A stretch of 29,357 bases of DNA from GCA-2688775 sp035288865 (lineage in GTDB: Archaea > Nanobdellota > Nanobdellia > Woesearchaeales > GW2011-AR4): NCBI GenBank assembly GCA_035288865.1, contig DATDZA010000001.1, positions 1-29,357 on the forward strand, in the 5' to 3' direction. Below the pieces are notes generated by a model. That model did no database searches. It saw nothing but the letters and a program-made list of their open reading frames with translations, and was not told where the DNA came from. Shown piece after piece: positions 1 to 7,581 of this stretch. The first letter of the stretch is position 1; each line of letters begins with the position of its first letter. A program made the translations under genes and the position numbers.

Positions 1-1
1 T

Positions 2-100
2 TGGAGCCGCGGCGGAACTGCTGTTACCGTCGGATACAATCAGCTTAGCGACACAGCTTTGTACATTTTGAACCAAGCTAAGCACCATGGTTTAGCTTGA
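2..100 (+). CDS. C-terminal end of an unidentified protein (cut by window edge)
   Basis: An open frame runs from the window edge to a TGA at 98-100 and would encode 32 residues ending in NQAKHHGLA. The family cannot be recognised from so short a tail. It is followed within 8 nt by a perfect hairpin, as expected at a gene end, which favours this frame. The opposite strand is also open here, so the assignment is tentative. Confidence 0.4.
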   Translation, partial: WSRGGTAVTVGYNQLSDTALYILNQAKHHGLA

Positions 101-107
101 ATGGATA

Positions 108-127
108 CTGCGGAATTTATTCCGCAG
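108..127 (+). terminator. Perfect 8-bp hairpin after the first gene fragment
   Basis: CTGCGGAA (108-115) pairs perfectly with TTCCGCAG (120-127) across a TTTA loop. A second possible stem, GGAGG with CCTCC, follows at about 128-150. There is no T-run immediately after the first stem, so a terminator role is inferred from position only. It could also act as an mRNA 3' end or processing signal. Confidence 0.4.
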
Positions 128-150
128 AGGAGGTCATTTTAATTCCTCCA

Positions 151-547
151 CTCTTCTAAAAATTTAATGCTCTTCTCTTCTTTAAAATAATCTATATTTA
201 ACAATAAGTTAGAAATCACAGGTTTTAGCATCTTTTCCATAAAGGTAATTATTTTAGTAAACTATATCTTGTTTTGGTTGTAATAATCAATCAGAATTCT
301 TAAGAAAGTTGTTTAAAGTCAAATCGGGTTACAATTTTCCAAAATAATAACACAAAGAATACAATGTTTAATCATTTATATTAACAGAAATATTAACAGA
401 ATTTTATTTTATTAATAAAAAGTGATGAATGTGATTAAGGTTTCACAACTGGCCTTAAGATGGATATAACTAAATTTAAATGGTGCGGGACTACTGTTTT
501 TTATGCGGAAATTATTGATTGAACTTTAAGAACAAGAGTTCAAAACC
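151..547. other. AT-rich intergenic region, no gene seen
   Basis: About 400 nt of very AT-rich sequence between the first gene fragment and the hppA promoter. No convincing coding frame, tRNA or repeat array was found. It may contain 3' UTR and upstream regulatory sequence for hppA, but nothing specific can be supported. Confidence 0.6.
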
Positions 548-555
548 TTTATAAA
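548..555 (+). promoter_or_regulatory. TATA box of hppA
   Basis: TTTATAAA lies about 26 nt before the ATG at 578. That places the expected transcription start at or next to the start codon, so the mRNA is probably leaderless. No Shine-Dalgarno sequence is visible before the ATG, which agrees with this. Confidence 0.65.
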
Positions 556-577
556 CCCCTTTATTTTCCCAGTAAAA

Positions 578-2665
578 ATGAATTTGCTAAGCATAGTGAT
601 TGTCATAAGCGTTTTGGCTTTGTTATTTGTGGTTTGGCTGACGCGCCAAGTTCTCAGAAAAGACACTGGAACCCCTGCAATGCAGGAAGTTTCTGATGCG
701 ATTAAGGAGGGTGCTGAGGCATTTGTCAAGAGGCAATACGCAACAATAGGGGTTTATACTTTAATTCTTGCAGTTATAATCTATGTGGTTTATGCTTTTT
801 TGGGAAAAACAGATTTGGGATGGAGAACTTCTGTTGCATTTTTATTTGGGGCCGTAAGCTCGGCAGTTGCAGGAATCGTAAGCATGCTGATTGCAGTCAG
901 GGCAAACATAAGGACAGCAAGCGCAGCAAAAAGGAGTCTGAACGAAGCTTTTGTCACAGCCTTAAGGGGCGGCGCAGTTGCCGGTATTATAATAGTATCA
1001 ATGTCGTTGCTGGGAGTCGCATTAATATATTACTTTTTTAGCTTGGGCCTTACGGTTGAACAGGCGGCAAAGCAAGTTCCGTTCTTGATTGTAGGTTATG
1101 GTTTTGGCGCTTCATTTGTAGCCCTGTTTGCGCAACTAGGCGGAGGAATTTATACCAAGGCTGCTGATGTCGGCTCGGATTTAGTCGGCAAAGTTGAGAA
1201 AGGAATTCCGGAAGATGATCCGAGAAATCCGGCAGTCATTGCTGATTTAGTTGGTGACAATGTTGGGGACTGTGCGGGCCGCGGCGCAGACCTATTTGAA
1301 AGCACCGCAGCGGAAAATATTGGCGCGATGATTTTAGGAGTTGCTTTGTATCCTTATTTTGGATTGCCTGGAGTTATGTTCCCTCTGGTTGTGAGGGCAT
1401 TTGGATTGATAGCTAGCATTATTGGAATTATGACTGTCAAGCTCAAAAATGAAAATGAAAACCCGATGAAAGCGCTGAACAGGAGTTATGGTTATACAGC
1501 TATTCTTGCATCAATTGCATTTTTCTTCACAACAAAATGGCTGCTCTACACCGCCAAAGCGCCTAATGCCTGGCTGTGGTTTTTCTTTGCTGGAGTGGTT
1601 GGAATTGTTACAAGCACTTTGATTGTTTTAATCACAATGTATTACACAGAGTCCGATTATAGGCCGGTTAAAAGCATTGCAAAAGCATCCTTGACGGGGC
1701 ATGCAACCAATATTATTACTGGATTTGCAGTTGGGCTTGAATCAACAGCGCTGCCGGTTGTCGTATTATCTGGAGCTCTTCTTCTTTCATTCAAGCTTGG
1801 AAACTTAAGTGGAGTGCCTCACGGTGGATTTTATGGAACAGCGATTGCAACAATGGGCATGCTCGCAACTGCGGCATTTGTTTTGGCGATGGACACTTTC
1901 GGCCCGATAACAGATAACGCCGGTGGAATTGCTCAAATGTCTAAGGCGCCTGAATCAGTCAGAAAAAGAACTGACAGGCTTGATGCAGTTGGCAATACTA
2001 CTAAAGCAATAACTAAAGGCTACGCGGTTGGAAGCGCAGCGCTTGCAGCTTTCTTGTTGTTCACAGCTTATCTTGATGATGTTAAGGCCCACCTGAAAAT
2101 TGAAACTATTACAATTGATTTGTCAAAAGTTCACGTTTTTGTGGGGGCGTTTATCGGCGCAATGCTTATTTTCCTGTTCAGCTCATTGGCAATAAAGGCA
2201 GTGGGAGATGCGGCACATAGCATAGTAAACGAAGTAAGGCGGCAATGGAAAGCAAAGAAAGGAATCATGACGGGAAAGGAAAAGCCGGATTATGCGAGAG
2301 TTGTTGACATCTGCGTAAAAGCTTCACTAAAGAAAATGATATTGCCTGGCTTGTTGGTTGTTGTCACCACAGTTGTTGTCGGAATGCTTCTTAAGTATGA
2401 AGCAGCGGCAGCATTTTTGATGGTTGCTACAATCACCGGAATTCTAATGGCCTTGTTTTTTAACAATGCCGGAGGCGCCTGGGACAACGCAAAGAAATAC
2501 ATTGAAGACGGAAATTTAGGCGGAAAAGGCAGCGAAGCGCATAAAGCAGCTGTTACTGGAGACACCGTTGGCGACCCAACCAAAGATTGTGCAGGTCCTT
2601 CATTGCACGTTTTGATTAAATTATTAAGCACTATCACTCTAGTTTTGGTGCCGTTGTTTCTATAA
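578..2665 (+). CDS. hppA: Membrane-bound proton-translocating pyrophosphatase, K+-independent type
   Basis: Integral membrane enzyme that couples PPi hydrolysis to ion pumping across the cytoplasmic membrane. At 695 residues with about 16 hydrophobic segments it has the normal family length. The substrate/Mg site is intact: DVGSDLVGKVE near residue 196, then EDDPRNP and DNVGDCAGRGADLFES. The C-terminal GDTVGDPTKD motif near residue 660 is also present. The segment GNTTKAITKG (about 472-481) has Lys and Thr where K+-dependent enzymes carry Ala and Gly/Ala, so this should be a K+-independent H+ pump (family knowledge applied to the visible residues). The start follows a well-placed TATA box. 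It probably recovers energy from biosynthetic PPi in an energy-limited cell. Confidence 0.96.
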   Translation: MNLLSIVIVISVLALLFVVWLTRQVLRKDTGTPAMQEVSDAIKEGAEAFVKRQYATIGVYTLILAVIIYVVYAFLGKTDLGWRTSVAFLFGAVSSAVAGIVSMLIAVRANIRTASAAKRSLNEAFVTALRGGAVAGIIIVSMSLLGVALIYYFFSLGLTVEQAAKQVPFLIVGYGFGASFVALFAQLGGGIYTKAADVGSDLVGKVEKGIPEDDPRNPAVIADLVGDNVGDCAGRGADLFESTAAENIGAMILGVALYPYFGLPGVMFPLVVRAFGLIASIIGIMTVKLKNENENPMKALNRSYGYTAILASIAFFFTTKWLLYTAKAPNAWLWFFFAGVVGIVTSTLIVLITMYYTESDYRPVKSIAKASLTGHATNIITGFAVGLESTALPVVVLSGALLLSFKLGNLSGVPHGGFYGTAIATMGMLATAAFVLAMDTFGPITDNAGGIAQMSKAPESVRKRTDRLDAVGNTTKAITKGYAVGSAALAAFLLFTAYLDDVKAHLKIETITIDLSKVHVFVGAFIGAMLIFLFSSLAIKAVGDAAHSIVNEVRRQWKAKKGIMTGKEKPDYARVVDICVKASLKKMILPGLLVVVTTVVVGMLLKYEAAAAFLMVATITGILMALFFNNAGGAWDNAKKYIEDGNLGGKGSEAHKAAVTGDTVGDPTKDCAGPSLHVLIKLLSTITLVLVPLFL

Positions 2666-2735
2666 TTTATTTTAATCTTAATAAATGCTTTTTTTTATAA
2701 TAAACTTATTAAACACGTGGCTGCACAATTAGATT

Positions 2736-3050
2736 ATGTCCAAAAAGAAATATTTTAAAAAACCCGCAAAGCAAGTCCAGATTGCAAAGAAGCGAATCAG
2801 GTTTCTGTTCAATGAAGCCAGAGAATCCTTGAAAAAAGACGCAAAGCTGTCAGCCAAATATGTTAAATTAGCCAGGAGGATGGCAATGAAATACAAGATA
2901 AAGCTGCCTTCTGAGTTGAAGAAAAAGTTCTGTAAAAGCTGCAATTCTTATCTTATTCCTGGCGTTAACTGCAGGGTTAGAATCCATAAAAGCAGAGTAA
3001 TATACTATTGCCTCAGCTGTAAGAACTATATTAGGCATCCCATTAAATAA
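2736..3050 (+). CDS. rnp4: Ribonuclease P protein component 4 (Rpp21/Rpr2 family)
   Basis: Protein subunit of archaeal RNase P, which removes the 5' leader from pre-tRNA. At 104 residues it is typical in size. The N-terminal half is strongly basic and helical, as expected for RNA binding. The C-terminal zinc ribbon is complete, with CKSC at 66-69 and CLSC at 92-95. It follows hppA by 70 nt, and a T-rich stretch with an AT-rich TATA-like element lies in between, so it may be transcribed separately. Confidence 0.93.
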   Translation: MSKKKYFKKPAKQVQIAKKRIRFLFNEARESLKKDAKLSAKYVKLARRMAMKYKIKLPSELKKKFCKSCNSYLIPGVNCRVRIHKSRVIYYCLSCKNYIRHPIK

Positions 3051-3101
3051 GCCTTATTTTCTATACTGAAAATAAAATTCTCATACTTATCTGAGCGAAA
3101 G

Positions 3102-3110
3102 TTTTATATA
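3102..3110 (+). promoter_or_regulatory. TATA box of the small-gene cluster
   Basis: TTTTATATA lies 48 nt before the ATG at 3158. A leader of about 20-25 nt would then carry the G-rich ribosome-binding sequence GGGGTGGG at about 3144-3151. This is the only clear promoter before the four small genes up to 4173, so it probably serves all of them. Confidence 0.5.
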
Positions 3111-3157
3111 CTAGTTATATCACTATGAAGTAATAACAAGTTTGGGGTGGGAAATAT

Positions 3158-3280
3158 ATGTGCGTGTTTTGCAGTTCAGGATTGACGGGTAAGCTGGAAG
3201 GGGCAGTGTCCTATGATAATATTAATGATAATTACAATAGCAATACCACTTCCTCATATATTTCAAACACAAATTATTAA
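3158..3280 (+). CDS. Small Cys-containing protein of unknown function (40 aa)
   Basis: Begins MCVFCSSG and ends in an Asn/Ser/Thr-rich tail. The CxxC near the N-terminus could bind a metal or form a disulfide, but two Cys alone prove little. The start has a strong G-rich Shine-Dalgarno-like sequence (GGGGTGGG, 3144-3151) and an upstream TATA box, which is the main reason to call it a gene. It ends 11 nt before the next start. No family is recognised. Confidence 0.55.
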   Translation: MCVFCSSGLTGKLEGAVSYDNINDNYNSNTTSSYISNTNY

Positions 3281-3291
3281 TTGAGGATATT

Positions 3292-3543
3292 ATGGAATCA
3301 GAAGTACGTTACCAGAAAGCAGTTTCGGCATATATTGGTATTGTTGGCAAACAGGTTTCAAATGACTCCCTCAGGGAAGCTGAGTTGTTTTTGGCTTTCA
3401 TTGACGGATACTTGGAAAAACCTGCCGTGGATTTAAAATTAAACCTAGACGATAAACGTAAACAAATGTTTGAATTGGGCCATCAGATAGCAATTATAGA
3501 ATCAACTAATGGGCGAAAAAAATTGGAATTAATATTACATTAA
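3292..3543 (+). CDS. Small helical protein of unknown function (83 aa)
   Basis: A soluble, charged, probably all-helical protein with no membrane segment or recognisable catalytic motif. GAGGAT lies about 6 nt before the ATG as a ribosome-binding site. It is the second gene in a tightly packed run of four small genes leading to a secreted lipoprotein at 3703. That suggests a shared function or regulation with its neighbours but does not say which. Confidence 0.65.
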   Translation: MESEVRYQKAVSAYIGIVGKQVSNDSLREAELFLAFIDGYLEKPAVDLKLNLDDKRKQMFELGHQIAIIESTNGRKKLELILH

Positions 3544-3553
3544 TGGTGTTTTT

Positions 3554-3706
3554 ATGGAAGCAGACGAATTATTTTTGGACGAGGACATGGAACAGATTGA
3601 ATCTATGAGAGATTCAAGAAAGAAGATGAAAGAAAAAGATTTTGCTAAATTATTGAATAAGAAAGATCTTTCCAAATTTGAAATGGATGAGATATTCTGT
3701 GAGTGA
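3554..3706 (+). CDS. Small charged protein of unknown function (50 aa)
   Basis: Encodes a 50-residue, very acidic and basic helical protein (MEADELFLDEDMEQIE at the start, DEIFCE at the end). It starts 10 nt after the previous stop, behind GGTG. Its TGA overlaps the GTG start of the next gene (GTGA, 3703-3706), a layout typical of translational coupling. That coupling is the best evidence that it is real. It has no known family; the composition resembles small adaptor or antitoxin-like proteins, but that is only an impression. Confidence 0.6.
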   Translation: MEADELFLDEDMEQIESMRDSRKKMKEKDFAKLLNKKDLSKFEMDEIFCE

Positions 3707-4173
3707 TAAACGTGGATAGAAGAGAAGCTTTTAAGGCAATCGGATTGTTGGGTTTAGGAACCGCTGCTAGTGCATGTGATACGGTGGAGAATATCGCCAA
3801 AACCACCGGTGCAAAGTCACCAAGATATATTAGGGCAGTTAGATTGAAAGGGAAAACTTACGTTGAGTTTGAAGGAAAAGTGTTTCGCATTGATTATGAG
3901 CGGCCTGATTCTGGGAGGGGGATTAACCATTTAGTGGATAGATTAAATCCACAATTTGATGATGGAGATATTCAATCTGTTGGAAAATTAGCAATGAATC
4001 TTGAATACAAACGAGATGCATTGGAAGATTTAAGGGACGGTCAAGCTGTTCGATGGAGCTATAATCCATTAGTTAGAACCGCTGTTCTAAGCCAAACTGG
4101 ACGATACGCAGTGCCGATACAAGTGGAAGCAAGAAATCTTGAACAAGTAATGTCAATTTATGGTTCACGTTAA
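3703..4173 (+). CDS. Predicted Tat-exported lipoprotein of unknown function
   Basis: 156 residues starting at a GTG that overlaps the preceding stop. The N-terminus has twin arginines (residues 6-7), a weakly hydrophobic stretch AIGLLGLGTA and then ASAC with Cys25. It therefore reads as a Tat signal with a lipobox, anchoring the mature protein outside the cytoplasmic membrane. The mature part is soluble, mixed alpha/beta and Arg-rich, with no recognised domain. Alternative starts (the internal GTG at codon 4) would keep the signal. It is the last and only exported member of the small-gene cluster. Confidence 0.7.
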   Translation: MINVDRREAFKAIGLLGLGTAASACDTVENIAKTTGAKSPRYIRAVRLKGKTYVEFEGKVFRIDYERPDSGRGINHLVDRLNPQFDDGDIQSVGKLAMNLEYKRDALEDLRDGQAVRWSYNPLVRTAVLSQTGRYAVPIQVEARNLEQVMSIYGSR

Positions 4174-4211
4174 GAATACTTTTTTAAACTATTAAATTTT
4201 CCTATCTCTTT

Positions 4212-4478
4212 ATGTCAAACTACGACCTCGAATTAAACAAAGTAATTGAAAGAATCAACAAAGATAATCCTAAAATGGTGTGTGTTCAGCTGCCGGACGG
4301 TTTGAAGCCGAGGGCGAATGAAATTCAGCAGGCTATAGAAAAAAATACACAGGCTTCTGCAATTATCTGGATGGGCTCCTGTTTTGGCGCCTGCGATGTT
4401 CCTTTGCAGGTTGAAAGAATCGGCGTCGATTTGCTTATTCAGTGGGGCCATTCAACTTGGAGAGGCACTTGGTATTAA
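4212..4478 (+). pseudogene. dph2: Truncated Dph2 (diphthamide synthase radical enzyme), N-terminal fragment
   Basis: Archaeal Dph2 starts diphthamide synthesis on elongation factor 2 by moving a 3-amino-3-carboxypropyl group from SAM to a histidine through a [4Fe-4S] cluster bound by three Cys. This copy matches the N-terminal domain: VCVQLPDGLKP (about 23-33) and GSCFGACD with Cys57 and Cys61, Cys61 sitting at the first ligand position. It stops after 88 residues at WGHSTWRGTWY, whereas the family is about 320-340 residues. The central and C-terminal cluster Cys are absent. The stop abuts a convergent gene, so the rest was probably lost by rearrangement. TTTTTTAAAC near 4180 could still drive transcription. 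Confidence 0.8.
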
Positions 4479-5407
4479 AAACTTGAATAATGCCTTCTCA
4501 ATTCATGGGCATATCTTTCGCCAGCTATATTTTTGTTTCCTTTTAGCCAGTCACTAAATCTTATATTTCCTCTCTCCGGATTCTGGGATTCAAGCAAACC
4601 TTCGATTAAAGAATCCATTTCGTCTTTCGTAAGCACTGTATCATGTAATAATATTTTTCCAATTGCTTTAGCGCAAAGCAACGCTATAGTTGGCGACGCA
4701 TGAAATACAAATGAAAAAGTGCCAGATTCTTTTTCGAGTAACCCAACTAATTCATTAAATGTAAAATCCTCTGGGCCTGCAACATTAAGCTCTAAATTTC
4801 CTTTTTCGTGCACGGATTTTATTGCCATATCCGCCAAATCATCGACATGGATTGGCTGTATTTTATAGTTTCCATCGCCAGGAATTGCAAATGCGTGATA
4901 ATGCTTCAAGAAATAAAAAATATTATTTATTAAAATCTCTTCAGGGCCGAAAATAAGTGCGGGTCTTAATATAGCATAATCAATTCCTGAATTTCTTATT
5001 TTTTCTTCAACTTTACATTTATTCCTGAAGTAAGGAAATCTTGGGTTTCTGTCCGCATTTGACACGCTTATATGAACAAATTTTCTCACGCCCGCTCTTT
5101 GGGCGGCTTCCAGGAGAACATCTATATTCTTAATTGCATTCTCAAAAGTTGAACTGCCTCTGTCAAACCTTGTCCAGTGAGTATTATAAACTGTATCCAC
5201 TCCTCTCAAGCTTTCTTCAAGCGCAGCAGGCTTGTCAAAATAAGGAAGCACCCCAACTCTTTCACCAAGTACATAACTTCTTCCAGGGCATCTTGTAATT
5301 GTTCCTACACGATGCCCACTTTCTAAAAGTTTTACTGCAATATGCCTGCCAGTATAATCAAATGCACCAGTTACTATGTCATATTGCGGGACGGCACTCT
5401 GTTCCAT
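4475..5407 (-). CDS. NAD(P)-binding SDR / NmrA-like nucleoside-sugar-epimerase-family protein
   Basis: Atypical extended short-chain dehydrogenase with a Rossmann fold. The nucleotide-binding turn VTGAFDYTGRHIA lies just after the start. Further motifs are HISVSNADRNPRFPYFRNKCKVE, in which the Tyr-x3-Lys motif is degenerate (Y-F-R-N-K), and the core strand AILRPALIFGPEE. The annotated start is the ATG at 5407 (MEQSAVPQYDIVTGAF). The frame stays open to an ATG at 5488, but those extra 27 residues overlap the divergent Nudix promoter. The substrate is unknown; related proteins act as NADPH sensors, respiratory complex I assembly factors or sugar/quinone reductases. The gene ends on the last codon of the broken dph2. 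Confidence 0.8.
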   Translation of the reverse strand: MEQSAVPQYDIVTGAFDYTGRHIAVKLLESGHRVGTITRCPGRSYVLGERVGVLPYFDKPAALEESLRGVDTVYNTHWTRFDRGSSTFENAIKNIDVLLEAAQRAGVRKFVHISVSNADRNPRFPYFRNKCKVEEKIRNSGIDYAILRPALIFGPEEILINNIFYFLKHYHAFAIPGDGNYKIQPIHVDDLADMAIKSVHEKGNLELNVAGPEDFTFNELVGLLEKESGTFSFVFHASPTIALLCAKAIGKILLHDTVLTKDEMDSLIEGLLESQNPERGNIRFSDWLKGNKNIAGERYAHELRRHYSSF

Positions 5408-5471
5408 CAAACCTTGTAACCCCCTCATTCGTTCAAGAAATCTTCTGTTTATTTTAAATATTTCTGTAACC

Positions 5472-5480
5472 TTTAAATAT
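5472..5480 (+). promoter_or_regulatory. TATA box of the Nudix-rpiB operon
   Basis: TTTAAATAT is centred 26 nt before the ATG at 5502, with only TCTTTCTTATA immediately before the start. A leaderless transcript covering the Nudix, rpiB and membrane genes is likely. Confidence 0.6.
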
Positions 5481-5501
5481 CTGCTCAAACTCTTTCTTAT
5501 A

Positions 5502-5900
5502 ATGAAAACCTATTTCGCCGTCACCGGAATTGTAAAGTACAAAAACAAAGTCCTGATCCTTAAAAAATCCCCTGACGACTGGAACTATCCAAACAAGTGG
5601 AGTTTCTGTTCCGGCTACGTGAAGGAGTTTGAAGCTGCAGAAGACACAGTGTTAAGGGAAATAAAAGAAGAAACAGGTTTGGATGCAAAAATCATCAGGA
5701 GGGGAATCTTATTTGAATTGGAAGACAAGAAAAAAGGAAAAAGATGGGTAGTGACGCCTTTCCTTTGCAACGTGTATTCGCAAAAAATAAAGCTCGACCA
5801 TGAAAATACTGAATTCAGGTGGATAGATTTTAAAGATATTAAAAAATATGACACAGTCCCGGGATTAAAGAAAGATTTAAAAGTTCTGGGCTTGGAGTGA
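5502..5900 (+). CDS. Nudix hydrolase
   Basis: Hydrolyses a nucleoside diphosphate linked to another moiety, using Mg bound by the Nudix helix. The box is perfect (G-x5-E-x7-REUxEExGU) at residues 38-60, with REIKEETGL at 52-60. From the ATG at 5502 the protein is 132 residues, the size of a minimal Nudix domain. The frame stays open upstream to 5376, but that part lies inside the divergent SDR gene and upstream of the TATA box, so it is rejected. The substrate cannot be read from sequence; the WNYPNKWSF segment resembles general (d)NTP/NDP-sugar pyrophosphatases. It overlaps the next gene by GTGA. Confidence 0.92.
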   Translation: MKTYFAVTGIVKYKNKVLILKKSPDDWNYPNKWSFCSGYVKEFEAAEDTVLREIKEETGLDAKIIRRGILFELEDKKKGKRWVVTPFLCNVYSQKIKLDHENTEFRWIDFKDIKKYDTVPGLKKDLKVLGLE

Positions 5901-6376
5901 CTGATATGAAGCCAAAAATATTCTTAGGCGCAGACCACGCTGGTTTTGAGCTGAAGGAAGAAGTTAAAGCGTACCTCAGAAAGCTTGGCTATGAAGTAGA
6001 GGACAGAGGCGCTTTCAAGCTTGATGCTGAAGATGATTATCCGGATTTCATTTCCGCCGCAGCAAGAGAAGTTGCAAAAAATTTAGATAACCATAAAGGA
6101 ATAATATTTGGAGGCTCAGGCCAGGGGGAAGCCATGGTTGCCAACAAGATAAAAGGCATAAGGGCGGCAGTTTTTAACAGCGATAATCCTGACATTGTAA
6201 AATTGTCTAGGCTGCATAATGATTCAAATGTTCTTTCAATAGGCGCAAGATTTGTTTCAAAAGAAACTGTATTCAGGGCGGTAAAATTATGGCTCGAAAC
6301 CGATTTCAGCAATGAAGCGCGGCATAAAAGAAGATTAAAGCAGATAGAAGATCTGGAAAATAAATTATACAAATAA
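5897..6376 (+). CDS. rpiB: Ribose-5-phosphate isomerase B (RpiB/LacAB family)
   Basis: Interconverts ribose-5-phosphate and ribulose-5-phosphate. Visible motifs are GADHAG (residues 11-16, with Asp13 and His14) and GGSGQGEAMVANK (72-84). The catalytic loop carries Ser74 instead of the Cys of the E. coli type but has Glu78, the base used by the mycobacterial-type enzymes, so activity is likely. The length of 159 residues fits. The GTG at 5897 overlaps the Nudix stop; the ATG at 5906 (MKPKIF) is an equally good start. It is the middle gene of a compact three-gene operon. Confidence 0.9.
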   Translation: MTDMKPKIFLGADHAGFELKEEVKAYLRKLGYEVEDRGAFKLDAEDDYPDFISAAAREVAKNLDNHKGIIFGGSGQGEAMVANKIKGIRAAVFNSDNPDIVKLSRLHNDSNVLSIGARFVSKETVFRAVKLWLETDFSNEARHKRRLKQIEDLENKLYK

Positions 6377-6377
6377 G

Positions 6378-6845
6378 ATGCAATTCATAAACTATTTTTT
6401 TGCTTCCGTTGTTTCATTTCTGGGTTTGTTAATAGGGATTATTTTAATCAAAATTGCCCCTGAAGAGCAAAAGCCGCTGTCAAAATACTTTGATTTAATG
6501 AGGAAAATTTTGCTGCTGTTAATTTTTATTTTTTTAATGTTTTATTATTTTAATAGCGTTTTTTACCTGTTAGTATTATTTATATATCTTGTTTTTGCAG
6601 CAATTATAGAATACAGAATCCACGATTTATTGAGAAAATCTATGATAAATTACATGCTTCTTGGGATACTTTTTTATCTCAGCAAAAATAATATTAATCT
6701 GTTCGTGATTGAATCAAGCCTGATTTTGCTGCACGGGGTGATGGCAGCATCCCTTCTTTATGACAGGAAATTAAGAAATCACTTTAGATTATTATTTCAT
6801 AACCTTGGATTCCTGGTAATTGCGATTGTTCTTTATTTCATTTAA
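6378..6845 (+). CDS. Multi-pass membrane protein of unknown function
   Basis: 155 residues with about five hydrophobic segments (roughly 5-25, 42-62, 65-82, 92-108, 140-155) separated by short basic loops such as EYRIHDLLRKS. It starts one nucleotide after the rpiB stop and so belongs to the same operon. There is no recognised family or catalytic motif. Composition is strongly AT-driven (Leu, Ile, Phe, Lys). Confidence 0.7.
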   Translation: MQFINYFFASVVSFLGLLIGIILIKIAPEEQKPLSKYFDLMRKILLLLIFIFLMFYYFNSVFYLLVLFIYLVFAAIIEYRIHDLLRKSMINYMLLGILFYLSKNNINLFVIESSLILLHGVMAASLLYDRKLRNHFRLLFHNLGFLVIAIVLYFI

Positions 6846-6869
6846 ACAAATAGGATTCTATAAAATAAA

Positions 6870-7289
6870 TTAATTTACTCCTATTACTTTTATCTTGAAT
6901 GTCAGTTCCTTTCCTGCCAATGGATGATTTAAATCGATTACGACTACATCATTCTTTACATCGCTGACAACAGCCGGGAGGTTCTGGCCGTCAGGCCCTT
7001 TCAGGATTAGTCTCCCTCCTTTCTCTATATTCATTTCGGCCGGAAATTTGTCTCTTGGGAACTCAAGCATAAGCTCCTTCTGCGCCTCGCCGTAAGCATC
7101 TTCCGGCTTTATTTTGATTGTTTTTTCCTCATCTAATTTCATATCTTTAACTCCTTCTTCAAATCCTTTGATTATGCCACCTTCCCCGATTGTGAATTCC
7201 AAAGGCTCTTTGCCTTCGCTGGAGTCAAAAACAGTCCCGTCATCTAATGTACCGGTGTAATGGACTTTGACTTTGTCGCCGTGTTTCAT
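6870..7289 (-). CDS. slyD: FKBP-type peptidyl-prolyl isomerase, SlyD-like
   Basis: Cytoplasmic proline isomerase and chaperone. The N-terminal FKBP strand HYTGTLDDGTVFDSS (residues 10-24) and the loop IGEGGIIKGFEEGV are typical. They are followed by the insert-in-flap domain (PEDAYGEAQKELMLEF onward) and the closing strands DLNHPLAGKELTFKI. At 139 residues it is a short SlyD without the His-rich metal-binding tail, as in other archaea. GAGG lies about 12 nt before the ATG, and a TATA-like TTTATATATT sits about 45 nt upstream on the minus strand. Confidence 0.93.
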   Translation of the reverse strand: MKHGDKVKVHYTGTLDDGTVFDSSEGKEPLEFTIGEGGIIKGFEEGVKDMKLDEEKTIKIKPEDAYGEAQKELMLEFPRDKFPAEMNIEKGGRLILKGPDGQNLPAVVSDVKNDVVVIDLNHPLAGKELTFKIKVIGVN

Positions 7290-7560
7290 ATTTAGTGCCT
7301 CGTGATAATTTTAAGCTAGGAAAAATCGTAAATATATAAAGATGATGGGATTCTCTTCATTTAATAAATTATTTTGGAGTCAATTTTATATTCCATAATA
7401 ATCTTTTAGTTTCAGCAAGTGATTACCTTGGCTTAAAATATTATCCAGGTAATTTGACAGCGCATGGAAATTAAGAATTATGGGAATATATTTTTTTCTG
7501 TTCACATAATATAAAATGTATTGTCTTTGAAGTAGTGAATAGAGAAAACATTTTTAAAGG
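7290..7560. promoter_or_regulatory. Divergent promoter region between slyD and the GNAT-like gene
   Basis: This 290-nt AT-rich gap holds the minus-strand TATA element for slyD at about 7332-7341. It also holds TTTTTAAAGG (about 7551-7560) 25 nt before the ATG at 7582. A G-run (GGGGG) follows the second element. No gene or strong repeat was seen in the middle. Confidence 0.45.
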
Positions 7561-7581
7561 GGGTAACACTATCAATAAATT

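Noticed and set aside
820..1041. Open frame inside hppA
   Set aside because: Out-of-frame shadow of the pyrophosphatase gene; its Lys/Arg/Ser-rich product matches no family.
5376..5501. N-terminal extension of the Nudix frame
   Set aside because: Lies antisense inside the SDR gene and upstream of the TATA box; the conserved domain starts at the ATG at 5502.
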